64,000 bases of DNA from Nocardia brasiliensis NBRC 14402 (GCF_000308475.2 NZ_BAFT02000062.1:179702-243701); one strand, 5' to 3'. Shown: positions 1-8,474, counted from the first letter of the stretch. Numbers and translations: made by a program. The notes: a model not told the origin generated them from the letters alone.

Positions 1-40
1 CGCAGCTCTGAAGATGCGCTGAAGGCCACGTCTACCAGCA

Positions 41-54
41 GGTTCGATCGAACC
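41..54. repeat. 14-bp perfect palindrome upstream of tetR
   Basis: GGTTCGATCGAACC is a perfect palindrome ending two bases before the likely -35 hexamer of the tetR promoter. It could bind a second regulator or be chance. It has no tRNA context despite resembling a T-loop string. Confidence 0.4.
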
Positions 55-55
55 G

Positions 56-92
56 TTGACCTTGCCCGAAGAGTGAGTGTACAGTCACTCAC
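56..92 (+). promoter_or_regulatory. tetR promoter with overlapping palindromic operator; probably leaderless start
   Basis: TTGACC (56-61) and TACAGT (80-85) are 18 bp apart, which puts the transcription start at about 92-93, on the ATG itself. No Shine-Dalgarno sequence precedes the ATG, so a leaderless mRNA is likely. The perfect inverted repeat GTGAGTG-N6-CACTCAC (73-92) brackets the -10 and abuts the start codon. Binding of the regulator there would block its own transcription. Confidence 0.65.
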
Positions 93-662
93 ATGAGCAA
101 GCGAGGTGCCACTCTCTCCACATCGGAGGTCCGCCGCGACGCCGTCGTGGACGCGGCCATCACCGAGTTCGCCAAGACCGGCTATCACGGCACGCCGATC
201 AACAACGTGGCGGCACGGGCGGAGATCTCGCCCGCGTACGTCTTCAAGTTGTTTCCCGGCAAGGTCGCCCTGTTCGTGGCCGCGCTCGACCGCTGCTATG
301 AACTGGTCGAGCAGGCCATGTCGGCGGGCGCGGCTCGCGCCGCCGGGGCGAGCCCGGACCAGATCCTGCACGAAATGGGCGGGGCCTACGCCGAACTCAT
401 CGCGGACAAGCGGCTGCTGATGCTGCAGGTGCACGCCCGCTCGGCCAACGACATCCCTGAGGTCGCCGACGCGATGCGGCGCGGCACCCAGCAGATCACC
501 ACCTTTGCCAAGCAGCGCTCGGGCGCCGGGGACGAGCAGGTCCAGCGCTTCATCGCCTACGGCGAGCTCTGCCACATGATCACCACCCTCGGCCTCGACG
601 CCGGCGACGGCCCCTGGGCCGCCATCCTGACCGCGGGCATTCGGCACCCGAACACCCCCTAG
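93..662 (+). CDS. TetR/AcrR family transcriptional regulator
   Basis: A 189-residue one-component repressor. The N-terminal helix-turn-helix (about residues 12-60) carries the family pattern 'EFAKTGYHGTPINNVAARA' followed by 'KLFPGKVALF'. The rest is the variable helical ligand-binding domain. It probably represses itself through the palindrome on its start codon. It probably also controls the reductase downstream, which has a related palindrome but lies beyond a terminator and so is a separate transcript. The inducer is unknown, but the partner enzyme suggests a reactive carbonyl or quinone. Confidence 0.9.
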   Translation: MSKRGATLSTSEVRRDAVVDAAITEFAKTGYHGTPINNVAARAEISPAYVFKLFPGKVALFVAALDRCYELVEQAMSAGAARAAGASPDQILHEMGGAYAELIADKRLLMLQVHARSANDIPEVADAMRRGTQQITTFAKQRSGAGDEQVQRFIAYGELCHMITTLGLDAGDGPWAAILTAGIRHPNTP

Positions 663-671
663 TCCGACCGC

Positions 672-694
672 GCCCCGACCGGGGCACTCTTTTT
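672..694 (+). terminator. Rho-independent terminator of tetR
   Basis: GCCCC-GACC-GGGGC hairpin (672-685) followed by ACTCTTTTT, ten bases after the tetR stop. Confidence 0.7.
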
Positions 695-703
695 ACCGCC
701 ATA

Positions 704-719
704 GTGATTGACCAGTCAC
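704..719 (+). promoter_or_regulatory. Putative second TetR operator upstream of the MDR reductase
   Basis: GTGATTGACCAGTCAC is an imperfect palindrome whose left half GTGATTG matches the GTGAGTG half-site at the tetR start in six of seven positions. The half-site spacing differs (2 rather than 6 bases), so shared recognition is an inference. Confidence 0.45.
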
Positions 720-735
720 ACACCAGGAGGACATC

Positions 736-1770
736 ATGACCACCACCGCCCTCGAAATCGTGCTGCCGGACCGCGTCGAGCCGAACGGCCTGCGGGTCAC
801 CACGCGCGAGCTGCCCGCTCCCGGACCGGGCCAGGTACTCGTCCAGGTGGAAGCCTCCGGCGTTTCCTTCGCCGAACAGCAGATGCGCCGCGGCAAGTAC
901 TACGACCAGCCGGCCTTCCCCTTCGTACCCGGCTACGACCTGGTCGGCACGGTGGCCGAACTCGGCGCCGGCGTCGATCCCGCGCTGCTCGGCCGTCGCG
1001 TCGCCGCGCTGACCAAGGTCGGCGGCTGGAGCAGCATGGTCCTGCTCGAAGCCGCGGAACTCGTGCGGGTACCCGGCGCACTCGATCCGGCCGAAGCGGA
1101 AACCTTTGTGGTGAACGGGATCACGGCATGGCAGATGCTGCACCGCACCGCCGCGGTGCGCCGCGGCCAGACCATCCTGGTGCACGGAGCGAACGGCGGC
1201 GTCGGCTCGACCCTGGTCCAGTTGGCGCGCGCCGCCGGCATCACCGTCATCGGCACCGCATCGGCCCGTAACGCGGCGGCGGTGCAGGCGCTCGGCGCGA
1301 CCTGGATCGACTACCGCGGCGATGTGGCGCAACAGGTTCGGGTCCTGGCCCCGAACGGTGTGGACGCAGTCTTCGACCACGTCGGCGGGCCGGGCATCGT
1401 CGACTCGTTCCGGCTGCTCGCCCCCGGCGGCACCCTGGTCTCCTATGGCACCGCGGCGACCAAGAACGACGAGGGCAACTCCCGGCTGCCCGTGCTGCGA
1501 CTGTTCGCCCGCCTGCTCTGGTGGAATGCGTTGCCCAACAAGCGCAACGCGCACTTCTACAACATCTGGGCGGGCAAGCGTAACGCCGCGCGGTTCCGCA
1601 ACCGGATCACCGAGGACCTCGGCGCGGTCTTCGAACTCGCCGCCCAGGGCACGCTGCGCGCGCAGGTCGCCGCGCGTTTCCCGCTCACCGAGGCGGCCCG
1701 GGCCATGGAACTCGCCGAATCCGGCACCGTCACCGGCAAAGTCGTGCTCGTCCCCGACGTGCAGCGCTGA
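736..1770 (+). CDS. MDR-family NAD(P)H oxidoreductase (quinone oxidoreductase/enoyl reductase-like)
   Basis: A 344-residue medium-chain dehydrogenase/reductase without the catalytic or structural zinc cysteines, as in QOR/zeta-crystallin-type enzymes. A GroES-like domain occupies residues 1-125. A Rossmann domain follows with the nucleotide-binding motif 'GANGGVGSTLVQLARAAG' at about 153-170. Such enzymes reduce quinones or alpha,beta-unsaturated carbonyls with NADPH. An AGGAGG ribosome site precedes the ATG. It lies downstream of the TetR gene and has a TetR-like palindrome in front, so it probably forms the regulator's inducible detoxification target. The substrate cannot be read from sequence. 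Confidence 0.85.
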   Translation: MTTTALEIVLPDRVEPNGLRVTTRELPAPGPGQVLVQVEASGVSFAEQQMRRGKYYDQPAFPFVPGYDLVGTVAELGAGVDPALLGRRVAALTKVGGWSSMVLLEAAELVRVPGALDPAEAETFVVNGITAWQMLHRTAAVRRGQTILVHGANGGVGSTLVQLARAAGITVIGTASARNAAAVQALGATWIDYRGDVAQQVRVLAPNGVDAVFDHVGGPGIVDSFRLLAPGGTLVSYGTAATKNDEGNSRLPVLRLFARLLWWNALPNKRNAHFYNIWAGKRNAARFRNRITEDLGAVFELAAQGTLRAQVAARFPLTEAARAMELAESGTVTGKVVLVPDVQR

Positions 1771-1786
1771 AAGCGCAGCATCGGGG

Positions 1787-2677
1787 CTAGGCCCGAATCG
1801 GGTCGGGCAGCCACGGTCGGTGCGGGAGCGGCACGATCCGGCGGGTATGCGCGTAGACCGCCGCGTGCACCCGATCCCGGACACCGAGTTTGGCCAGCAC
1901 GTTGGACACGTGGGTTTTGACCGTCTGCTCGCCGACCCCGAGCACCGCGGCGATCTCCGGATTCGTATAGGCCTTGGCGATCAGCAGCAGCACCTGATGC
2001 TCACGGGCGGTGAGGGTTTCGACTTCCGGCGCACTGGGGAACGGCTCGATGCCAGCGGTCAGCCGGGTAACGAGGCGGCGGGTCAGGTGCGGGTCGATGA
2101 GGGCGTCCCCGCGCGCGGCCATCCGGATGGCCGAGATCAGCCCGTCGGCGGGCAGCGTCTTGACGAGGAAGCCCGTCGCACCGAGACAGAGTGCGCGGTA
2201 GAGGTTTTCGTCGGAGTCGCTGCTGGTGAGGGTGAGGATCCGGGTGCTGCCACCCAGCGCCGCGATGGCGTCGACGGCGGCGGGGCTCTCGAAACCGGGC
2301 AAGTCCAGGTCGAGCAGCGCCACGTCGGGGCGCAGGCGCTCGATCTCGCGGACCGCGGCGGCGCTGTGGTCGGCCTCGGCGACGCATTCGATATCGGACT
2401 GGGTACCGATCGCCGCGCGCAGGCCGGACCGGAAGATCGCGTGGTTGTCCGCGAGCACCACCGAAATCGCCGAACCCGAGGTGGTTTCGATCCGATCCGG
2501 GGTGCGATCGTCGTGCCGGTCGGTCGCGGTGGGCCGCTGCTCCTCGGCGGCGTAGCGGGCCGCGGCCGGCTCGCTGTGCGTGGCGCTCACCGACAGCGTG
2601 GCCGCAGTGACTGCGAGCACGAGCGACGACGCCACTCGACGCAATGGGTGTGTCATGGTTGCGACCTTATGTTCCAC
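1787..2677 (-). CDS. LuxR/NarL-type response regulator with an N-terminal signal-like segment
   Basis: Residues 72-190 form a receiver domain, with D123 in 'LLDLDLPG' as the likely phosphorylation site, T151 and K173 in 'GFLVK'. Residues 215-280 form a LuxR helix-turn-helix ('LTAREHQVLLLIAKAYTNPE'). One of the two usual N-terminal acidic residues is Asn ('LADN'). The first ~35 residues look like a secretory signal (basic MTHPLRR, hydrophobic core, small residues), which is wrong for a DNA-binding protein. The best ribosome-site-supported start is the ATG at 2656 (AAGG eight bases upstream), and this includes the signal-like stretch. It sits 8 bp after secY on the same strand and probably shares its transcript. 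No histidine kinase is nearby. Confidence 0.8.
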   Translation of the reverse strand: MEHKVATMTHPLRRVASSLVLAVTAATLSVSATHSEPAAARYAAEEQRPTATDRHDDRTPDRIETTSGSAISVVLADNHAIFRSGLRAAIGTQSDIECVAEADHSAAAVREIERLRPDVALLDLDLPGFESPAAVDAIAALGGSTRILTLTSSDSDENLYRALCLGATGFLVKTLPADGLISAIRMAARGDALIDPHLTRRLVTRLTAGIEPFPSAPEVETLTAREHQVLLLIAKAYTNPEIAAVLGVGEQTVKTHVSNVLAKLGVRDRVHAAVYAHTRRIVPLPHRPWLPDPIRA

Positions 2678-2685
2678 GCCGCGGG

Positions 2686-4005
2686 TCAGCGCAGGAATCC
2701 CGCGTAGCTCCTGCTCATCAGCCGGCTCTCGAGCTGTTTGACGGTGTCGAGCCCCACACTCACCATGATCAGCACCGAGGTGCCGCCGAATGCCAGGCTC
2801 GACACCCCGCCGCCCGCACCGACGCCGAGCAGTACGTTCGGCAGCACCACGACCGCACCGAGATAGCAGGCGCCGGGCAGCGTGGTCCGGCTGAGCACGA
2901 AGGCCAGATAGTCCGCGGTCGGCTTACCGGGGCGATACCCCGGGATGAATCCGCCGAACTTGCGCATCTCGTCGGCGCGCTCCTGGGGGTTGAAGGTGAT
3001 CGCGACGTAGAAGTAGGTGAAGAACACGATCAACGCGAAGTAGCTCGCTACGTACACCGGGTTGTTGGGGTTCACCAGGTACTTCTGGATCAGCTCCGGC
3101 CAGGTCGCGGTCGGTCCCGCGCTGCCCTGGGTGAGCTGGGTGAGCAGGTTCGGCAGGTAAAGCAGCGAGGACGCGAAGATCACCGGGATGACGCCGGCCT
3201 GATTGACCTTCAACGGCAGATACGTCGACGAGCCGCCGTACATCTTCCGGCCGACCACCCGCTTGGCGTACTGCACCGGAATCCGGCGCTGCCCCTGCTC
3301 GACGAAGACCACGGCCACGATCACCAGCAGCACCGCGACGCAGACGCCGGCGAAAACGAACGCGCCCTTGCTGTCCAGGATCGCCTTACCCTGACTCGGG
3401 AGCTGGGCCGCGATACCGGCGAAGATCAGCAGCGACATCCCGTTACCCAGGCCGCGTTCGGTGATCAGCTCACCGAACCACATGACCAGCGCCGCACCGG
3501 CGGTCAGCACCAGCACGAGCACGACCATGCCGAACAGTCCGTCGTCGGCCAGAATGTCCTGCGGACACCCGCGCAGCAGTTGACGCCGCGCGGCCAGCGC
3601 GACCAGTGTCGACCCCTGCAGCACCGCCAGCGCCATCGCCAGGTAGCGGGTGTACTGGGTGATCTTCGCCTGACCGGTGGCGCCTTCTTTGCGCAGCTCC
3701 TCGAACCGCGGGATCACGACGGTCAGCAGCTGGGTGATGATGCCCGCGGTGATGTAGGGCGTGATGCCGATCGCGAACACCGACAGGTGCAGCATCGCCC
3801 CGCCGGAGAAGAGGTTGATCAGCTGGTAGATGCCCGCGGCGTCGCCGCCGGAGGCGATCGCGACACAGGTGCGCACCGCCGTGAAGTCGACCCCGGGCGA
3901 GGGCAGGGCCGCACCGAGGCGATACAGCGCGAGCAACCCCAGCGTGCAGAGTATTTTCCGCCGCAGGTCCGGAGTCCGAAAGGCCGGTACGAGGGCGGAA
4001 AGCAC
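2686..4005 (-). CDS. secY: Preprotein translocase subunit SecY, probable second copy
   Basis: A 439-residue SecY: about ten membrane helices, plug-region signature 'ALPSPGVD', 'IYQLINLFSGGAMLHLSVFA', 'PRFEELRKEG', and the loop 'GQRRIPVQYAKR' that contacts SecA and ribosomes. It would form the membrane channel for Sec export. The usual actinobacterial secY lies in the ribosomal-protein spc operon next to adk. This copy has no ribosomal genes around it and is followed 8 bp later by a response regulator, so I infer a paralogue. The start is a GTG with AGGAGG five bases upstream. All main signatures are intact, so it could be functional with the common SecE/G or replace the housekeeping copy under some condition. 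Confidence 0.85.
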   Translation of the reverse strand: MLSALVPAFRTPDLRRKILCTLGLLALYRLGAALPSPGVDFTAVRTCVAIASGGDAAGIYQLINLFSGGAMLHLSVFAIGITPYITAGIITQLLTVVIPRFEELRKEGATGQAKITQYTRYLAMALAVLQGSTLVALAARRQLLRGCPQDILADDGLFGMVVLVLVLTAGAALVMWFGELITERGLGNGMSLLIFAGIAAQLPSQGKAILDSKGAFVFAGVCVAVLLVIVAVVFVEQGQRRIPVQYAKRVVGRKMYGGSSTYLPLKVNQAGVIPVIFASSLLYLPNLLTQLTQGSAGPTATWPELIQKYLVNPNNPVYVASYFALIVFFTYFYVAITFNPQERADEMRKFGGFIPGYRPGKPTADYLAFVLSRTTLPGACYLGAVVVLPNVLLGVGAGGGVSSLAFGGTSVLIMVSVGLDTVKQLESRLMSRSYAGFLR

Positions 4006-4154
4006 GGGTCCTCCTGACGAAAGGCAGTGTCGGACAGGACGAATACCTGCCGTGGCCTTCGAACGGTACGGAGCACCGGGGGCGGCTCACGTCGCCCGCG
4101 AGTCGGAATTCGGCCTCCCTCCATCGGGGGAACGCGGGCGATGCGGTCGGATGA

Positions 4155-4844
4155 TCAGACGCGAACCAGCACCTGGTCCAGCGACTTGCGGGTCAGGTTG
4201 GGGACGACGGAGTCGTCGGCAGGGTAGCCGATGGGGATGACGGCGAAAGCCTTCTCGTTGCGGGGACGGGCCAGCACCTCGCCGAGGAATTTCATCGGGC
4301 TCGGCGTGTGCGTGAGGGCGGCCAGGCCGGCCAGATGCAGGGCGGTGAGCAGCATGCCCACGGCGATGCCGACCGATTCGTCGCCGTAGTAGTGCTTGTA
4401 GGTGGTGCCGTCCGCGCGCAGGCCGTAGCGCTGCTGGAAGACCACCAAAAGGTAAGGGGCATCGGTCAAATGCGGTTTGTGCTCGTCGGTGCCGAGCGGA
4501 CGCAGGGCGGAGAGCCATTCCTCGCCGAGGCGGCCGCCGTAGGAGATGCGCTCCTCGGCTTCGGCGGCCTCCCGGATGCGGGCGCGCACCTCGGGATCTT
4601 CCACCAGGACAAAGGTCCACGGTTGTTGATGCGCGCCCGAGGGCGCGGTGTTCGCCACCGCGATGGCGTCGAGCACGAGTTGCTCGGGTACCGGATCGGT
4701 GGAGAACATCCGCACCGTGCGGCGCTCGTCCATTCTGGCGCGCAGCACGGCGGACGCGGCGAGCGCCTGCTCCACCGGAATCCGGTTCGGGTGGTAGGGA
4801 ATTGGTTCGTACGGGTGCCCATGCAGCGGAGTCCACGTCATCAT
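4155..4844 (-). CDS. Nitroreductase-fold flavoprotein of the iodotyrosine deiodinase type
   Basis: A 229-residue FMN enzyme. 'RRTVRMFSTDPVP' and 'APSGAHQQPWTFVLVEDP' (residues 41-85) give the FMN phosphate-binding N terminus of the nitroreductase fold, and 'ALTHTPSP' (176-183) a further flavin contact. It differs from ordinary nitroreductases by an active-site lid carrying E98, Y102 and K123. The spacing (+4 and +21) equals that of human iodotyrosine deiodinase E157/Y161/K182, which clamp the zwitterion of halotyrosine. Full-length similarity and the C terminus ('VPNLTRKSLDQVLV') fit that family too. Likely reaction: reductive dehalogenation of halogenated tyrosine or a related phenol. The physiological substrate is unknown. 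Confidence 0.82.
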   Translation of the reverse strand: MMTWTPLHGHPYEPIPYHPNRIPVEQALAASAVLRARMDERRTVRMFSTDPVPEQLVLDAIAVANTAPSGAHQQPWTFVLVEDPEVRARIREAAEAEERISYGGRLGEEWLSALRPLGTDEHKPHLTDAPYLLVVFQQRYGLRADGTTYKHYYGDESVGIAVGMLLTALHLAGLAALTHTPSPMKFLGEVLARPRNEKAFAVIPIGYPADDSVVPNLTRKSLDQVLVRV

Positions 4845-4921
4845 AGGTGGAGTGTGAACCGCGCCGCCGGAACGGACAACGCTACGGCGCGATTACTGTC
4901 CACTCCACCAGACGCACGAAA

Positions 4922-4973
4922 AGCCCGTCTCGGAATGGCCCGGTGGCGGCCGGGTCCATTCCCGAGACGGGCT
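4922..4973. terminator. Strong hairpin between the secreted protein gene and the deiodinase-like gene
   Basis: AGCCCGTCTCGG...CCGAGACGGGCT form a long stem (4922-4933 with 4962-4973), with further pairing AATGG/CCATT inside. It lies just after the stop of the secreted protein gene and probably ends that transcript. Confidence 0.65.
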
Positions 4974-4985
4974 ACGCGACGGGAT

Positions 4986-5357
4986 TCACCCGTTATAGAT
5001 CTCCACATAAGCATTGGTGGCGAAGGCGAAAACGCCGGGGCCCATACCCGTGCACGCGGCGGTCGTACGCTGACCCGACGGCGTGAACGGATAGCTGAGC
5101 ACCTTGTACGGCCCGATGTTGTAGATCGGGAAGGCGGGCCCGGCGTAGAGGCCGACGCAGTCCAGGTGCAGGACATAGTTCGAACCACCGTCGGCCTGGC
5201 ATACCGCCGACGCGTCGAACAGGCCCTTCTCGACGACGCAGTCCTGCGGGGCCGCCTGGGCGGTGCCCGCCCCGGCCACGCCGACGACGCCGACGAACGC
5301 CAGCCCCGAAATGCCCGCGGCCGCGACCCGAGCGGCGGTGGCAATTGCACTTCTCAT
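4986..5357 (-). CDS. Small secreted protein of unknown function
   Basis: 123 residues from the ATG at 5357, chosen because GGAGGAG stands six bases upstream. A clear Sec signal peptide ends near 'GTAQAA' (about residues 1-35). The mature ~88-residue domain has four cysteines and many aromatic and Gly residues ('CVVEKGLFDAS', 'LHLDCVGLYAGPAFPIYNIG'), fitting a small disulfide-bonded exported protein. I do not recognise the family. It is a single gene bounded downstream by a strong terminator. Confidence 0.7.
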   Translation of the reverse strand: MRSAIATAARVAAAGISGLAFVGVVGVAGAGTAQAAPQDCVVEKGLFDASAVCQADGGSNYVLHLDCVGLYAGPAFPIYNIGPYKVLSYPFTPSGQRTTAACTGMGPGVFAFATNAYVEIYNG

Positions 5358-5506
5358 GAAAACTCCTCCGGTTTGCATTGTGCTGTTCGTCGGGGCCGCG
5401 CGCGGAAACGTTACATTTGCCGCCGCCGAATCGGCTGCCCGCGAGTTTCGGGGCCGAGAATAATCGAGGTGTGCCGAACACTTTCAGGAGGAAAAACCGG
5501 TGTTCG

Positions 5507-7096
5507 TCAACGGCCGGGTATCGGAGCCTCGGCCGCTTCGGTGATGGTGACCTGGCCGGTGCGCAGATAGGTCATGACGGCGTCGTCGACGACCGGGTTC
5601 CCCCGGGCGAAGTTGCCGTGATCGCCGCCCGCCACCGTGACGAGCGAACCGTTCAGCGCGTGCGCCATCGCCGGTCCCCCTTCGTATTTGGTGAGCGCGT
5701 CGTGCCGGCTCTGCAGCACCAGCGGCGGTGTGGCCAGGCCCGCGCCGCTGATCTTCACTGGCGTCGTAACAGGTTTCCAAGTGCCGCAACTCATTCCGGA
5801 ACGCACCAGATCGGCCCGCGCGTCCATCGCGTTGCCGCCGGAGACGATCGTGGCGATCGCCGAACCGATGACGTCCACCCGCCCGGGAATCGCGTTCTCG
5901 TTGCAAGTGATCGCGGCGAAGACGAACCGCCCGGTGGGGTCGGTGGAGGTGGCGCCCGCGATGGTGCGCAGGCGCTGCACGTTCGCCGGATCGGCGGCGG
6001 CCTCGGACATGGCGCGCGCGAACGGGGGCCAGAACGTGCGGGTGTAGCTGGCGACGGAGGTGGCGCCGAGCAGCGGTCCCTGGGCCGAGACGCCGCCGGA
6101 GATCAAGGTGCGCACCAGGTTCTGCAGTTTGCCCGCCTGCTCGACGCTGCCGCTGTACCCGTCGCGCGCGATCTCGGCGAGCGGCTCGGGCAGCGCGCCG
6201 GGCAGGTCGGCGAGGCTGGCGGGCGGCGGGGTCAGGTTGGCGTACCAGCCGCCGCCCTGGTCGACCGCGAGCCGCACCCAGTGCTGATAGACCTGTAAAG
6301 CGGTGTCGCCCAAGTGGTATTCGGCGTTGTGCTCGGCGATCCAGGCGAACAGGTCGTCGAGGCGCTGCTTGCCGGCCACCTGCTGCTGGGCGAACTCCTC
6401 GGTCCACACCCAGTCGGGATTGACGTTGGAGTCCAGCACCATTCGCTCGACCCGGTCCGGGAACAGTGAGGCGTACACCGCGCCGAGGTAGGTGCCGTAG
6501 GAGGTGCCGAGATAACTGATCCGCTCCAGCCCGAGCGCGGCCCGCACGGCGTCGAGGTCACGCGCGGTGTTCTCGGTGGTGATGGTGTCGAGGTAACCGG
6601 GCCGGGACGCTTCGCACGCCTGCTTGATCTCGTCGCGATTGCCGCCGCCGAGCGATACCTGGGCGCCCTCTTCGGCTTTCACCGCACCCGCGCACAGCAG
6701 CGGCGTGGCCCAGCGCAAACCGCGCGGCTGCACCGCGACCCGGTCGTAATGGGCGGCCAGCTCGGCGGGCACCACATCGGTGCGCAGCCCCCAGAAGTCC
6801 AGTCCGTCCGCGCCCGGGCCGCCGGGGTTGGCGAACAGTACGCCGCGGCGTTCCCCGCTCGCCGCGATCCGGCTGACGGTCAGTTCGATCCGCGGCCCGT
6901 CCGGGTCGGCGTAGTTCATCGGCACCGCGACGACCGCGCACCGCACGCCGTGCCCCGCGACCACCGCACCGTCCGGGCAGGCGCCGAAGCCGACCCCGGG
7001 CGCGGCGACGGCCGAGCCGGGCACGATCGATAGACCGAGCAGGCACACGGCGCCCATGGCAGCCGCCGCCCGCGAGAACAGCCGTACCTTCATCAT
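5507..7096 (-). CDS. Secreted alpha/beta-hydrolase of the tripeptidyl aminopeptidase (TAP) type
   Basis: 529 residues with a signal peptide (about 1-32), an alpha/beta-hydrolase core and a C-terminal TAP-like domain. The nucleophile elbow 'LGTSYGTYLG' places Ser199. D466 in 'QSRHDALT' and H493 in 'GGDHGNF' complete the triad. 'NPGGPG' (90-95) is the oxyanion-hole motif. The common 'DPRG' reads 'QPRG' here. Relatives include Streptomyces tripeptidyl aminopeptidases and the mycobacterial CaeA/Hip1 proteases, so it is probably an exported serine peptidase or esterase. It has no operon partner. Confidence 0.85.
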   Translation of the reverse strand: MMKVRLFSRAAAAMGAVCLLGLSIVPGSAVAAPGVGFGACPDGAVVAGHGVRCAVVAVPMNYADPDGPRIELTVSRIAASGERRGVLFANPGGPGADGLDFWGLRTDVVPAELAAHYDRVAVQPRGLRWATPLLCAGAVKAEEGAQVSLGGGNRDEIKQACEASRPGYLDTITTENTARDLDAVRAALGLERISYLGTSYGTYLGAVYASLFPDRVERMVLDSNVNPDWVWTEEFAQQQVAGKQRLDDLFAWIAEHNAEYHLGDTALQVYQHWVRLAVDQGGGWYANLTPPPASLADLPGALPEPLAEIARDGYSGSVEQAGKLQNLVRTLISGGVSAQGPLLGATSVASYTRTFWPPFARAMSEAAADPANVQRLRTIAGATSTDPTGRFVFAAITCNENAIPGRVDVIGSAIATIVSGGNAMDARADLVRSGMSCGTWKPVTTPVKISGAGLATPPLVLQSRHDALTKYEGGPAMAHALNGSLVTVAGGDHGNFARGNPVVDDAVMTYLRTGQVTITEAAEAPIPGR

Positions 7097-7291
7097 GTTT
7101 CGTACCTCCCCGGGCCGCCGCCGCGTGCACGCGCGCGACCCCGATCATGAGCATTCTGCGCAGGTGGGGAGCAACAGACAAGTCGAACACCGGTTTTCGC
7201 CGGTCAGCGCGCGGGCCACGGCGAGGGTCGGCATAGCGCGAGATATGTTCTGGAATACGCGGATGACGTCGCACGGGAGTAGCGTCGAGCC

Positions 7292-7603
7292 ATGTCGACC
7301 GAGGTCCGTCTCAACACCGCATTGGAACGTTTCGAGATCCATGTCGACGGTGCGATCGCCGGATATGCCGAATACCAGGACACCCAGTCCGAACGCGCGT
7401 TCGTGCACACCGAGATCTACCCCAGCTACGAAGGCCAGGGCTACGGCCGTGACCTGCTCGAGGCGGCACTGAACAGCACGGCGGCGGACAAGCTCGGCGC
7501 ACTGCCGATGTGTCCGATGGTGCACCACTTCATCCAGACCAGGCCGGAATACCTGGTGATGGTGCCGCACTGGGCGCGCGACAGCCTCAACCTGCCTCAG
7601 TAG
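7292..7603 (+). CDS. Small GNAT-type N-acetyltransferase (YjdJ-like)
   Basis: A 103-residue minimal GNAT fold. 'HTEIYPSYEGQGYGRDLLEAAL' holds the acetyl-CoA-binding Q/RxxGxG/A loop (about residues 39-60), and 'LPMCPMVHHFIQTRPEY' is typical of the small PF14542-like group. The substrate is unknown. Its last seven bases overlap the 3' end of the convergent acyltransferase gene. Confidence 0.75.
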   Translation: MSTEVRLNTALERFEIHVDGAIAGYAEYQDTQSERAFVHTEIYPSYEGQGYGRDLLEAALNSTAADKLGALPMCPMVHHFIQTRPEYLVMVPHWARDSLNLPQ

Positions 7604-8358
7604 GCGGCGACCGCCCCGTCGAGCGCCCGCTGCAGATCGGTGCGGACCAGTCGCGCGATCTCGCCCGGTTTGGCCGGCAGTTCGGTGATCGGCACGCCGA
7701 AATAGAAGCTCGCCGATTTGGCCTGCTCCTTCGTCGGCTGCACCGTCGGATCGTCGCGCTTGCCGTAGCTCAGTCCCATCGACACCAGCACCGGCTCGGC
7801 CCCGAGCTTCATCGCGCGGAACGCGATGTGCCCGATGCCGCTGCCGACCGATTGCACCTGGCTGGGATCGACCTCGTTGCAGGTGCCCTCGGGGAACACC
7901 GCGACGCCGTCACCGCGGGCCATCCGCTGGGCGCAGATGTCCATCATGCGCTGACCGGCCGCGTTCACCGCGCGGATGCCGTGGTCTTTGCCGCGGAACA
8001 CCGGGATCCCGCCCATCATGTCGATCTTGCGCCGTTGCTCGGGCTCTTCGAAGAGTTCGTCCTTGGCCAGCACCCGCACCCGGCCGATCACCGGTCGCAG
8101 GGCACTGCGCCACGCCGCGGCCGCGACGGTATACGGATCGTTCTCGGAAAGATGATTGATCGAGATCAACAGCGGTCGGCGCTGTTTTATCGCCGCGCGC
8201 AAGCCCTCGCGGGCACCCTCGGCATAGGCGACGCGCGGGTAGTAGCGGCGGGCGAGAATGGCGTAGGCACCCCAGGCTTTGAGCCGATTCTGCCGGTGAT
8301 CGAGATAGAAGTCGTACACGGTGTCGCTGTTCTCGAGGCGCACCTCGGGCGGTTCCAT
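7597..8358 (-). CDS. 1-acyl-sn-glycerol-3-phosphate acyltransferase family protein (PlsC-like)
   Basis: A 253-residue glycerolipid acyltransferase. The HX4D catalytic motif is H69-LSEN-D74, and FPEGT (155-159) is the glycerol-phosphate-binding motif. A third block 'FRGKDHG' (121-127) also fits. It should transfer an acyl chain to lysophosphatidic acid or a related acceptor at the membrane. There is no strong transmembrane segment. It is divergent from yqgE. Confidence 0.8.
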   Translation of the reverse strand: MEPPEVRLENSDTVYDFYLDHRQNRLKAWGAYAILARRYYPRVAYAEGAREGLRAAIKQRRPLLISINHLSENDPYTVAAAAWRSALRPVIGRVRVLAKDELFEEPEQRRKIDMMGGIPVFRGKDHGIRAVNAAGQRMMDICAQRMARGDGVAVFPEGTCNEVDPSQVQSVGSGIGHIAFRAMKLGAEPVLVSMGLSYGKRDDPTVQPTKEQAKSASFYFGVPITELPAKPGEIARLVRTDLQRALDGAVAAY

Positions 8359-8474
8359 GACACGGACTCTACGACGCCGCGCGGTGCCGAGTTCGAGCCC
8401 CCGAGCCGAAATCCGTTACCCCGAACTCCGCCGCAGAAGGAGCAAATCGCCGAAACAACTGCGATGATGTCCGA

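Noticed and set aside
41..54. GGTTCGATCGA as a tRNA T-loop
   Set aside because: No acceptor, D or anticodon stems fold around it on either strand.
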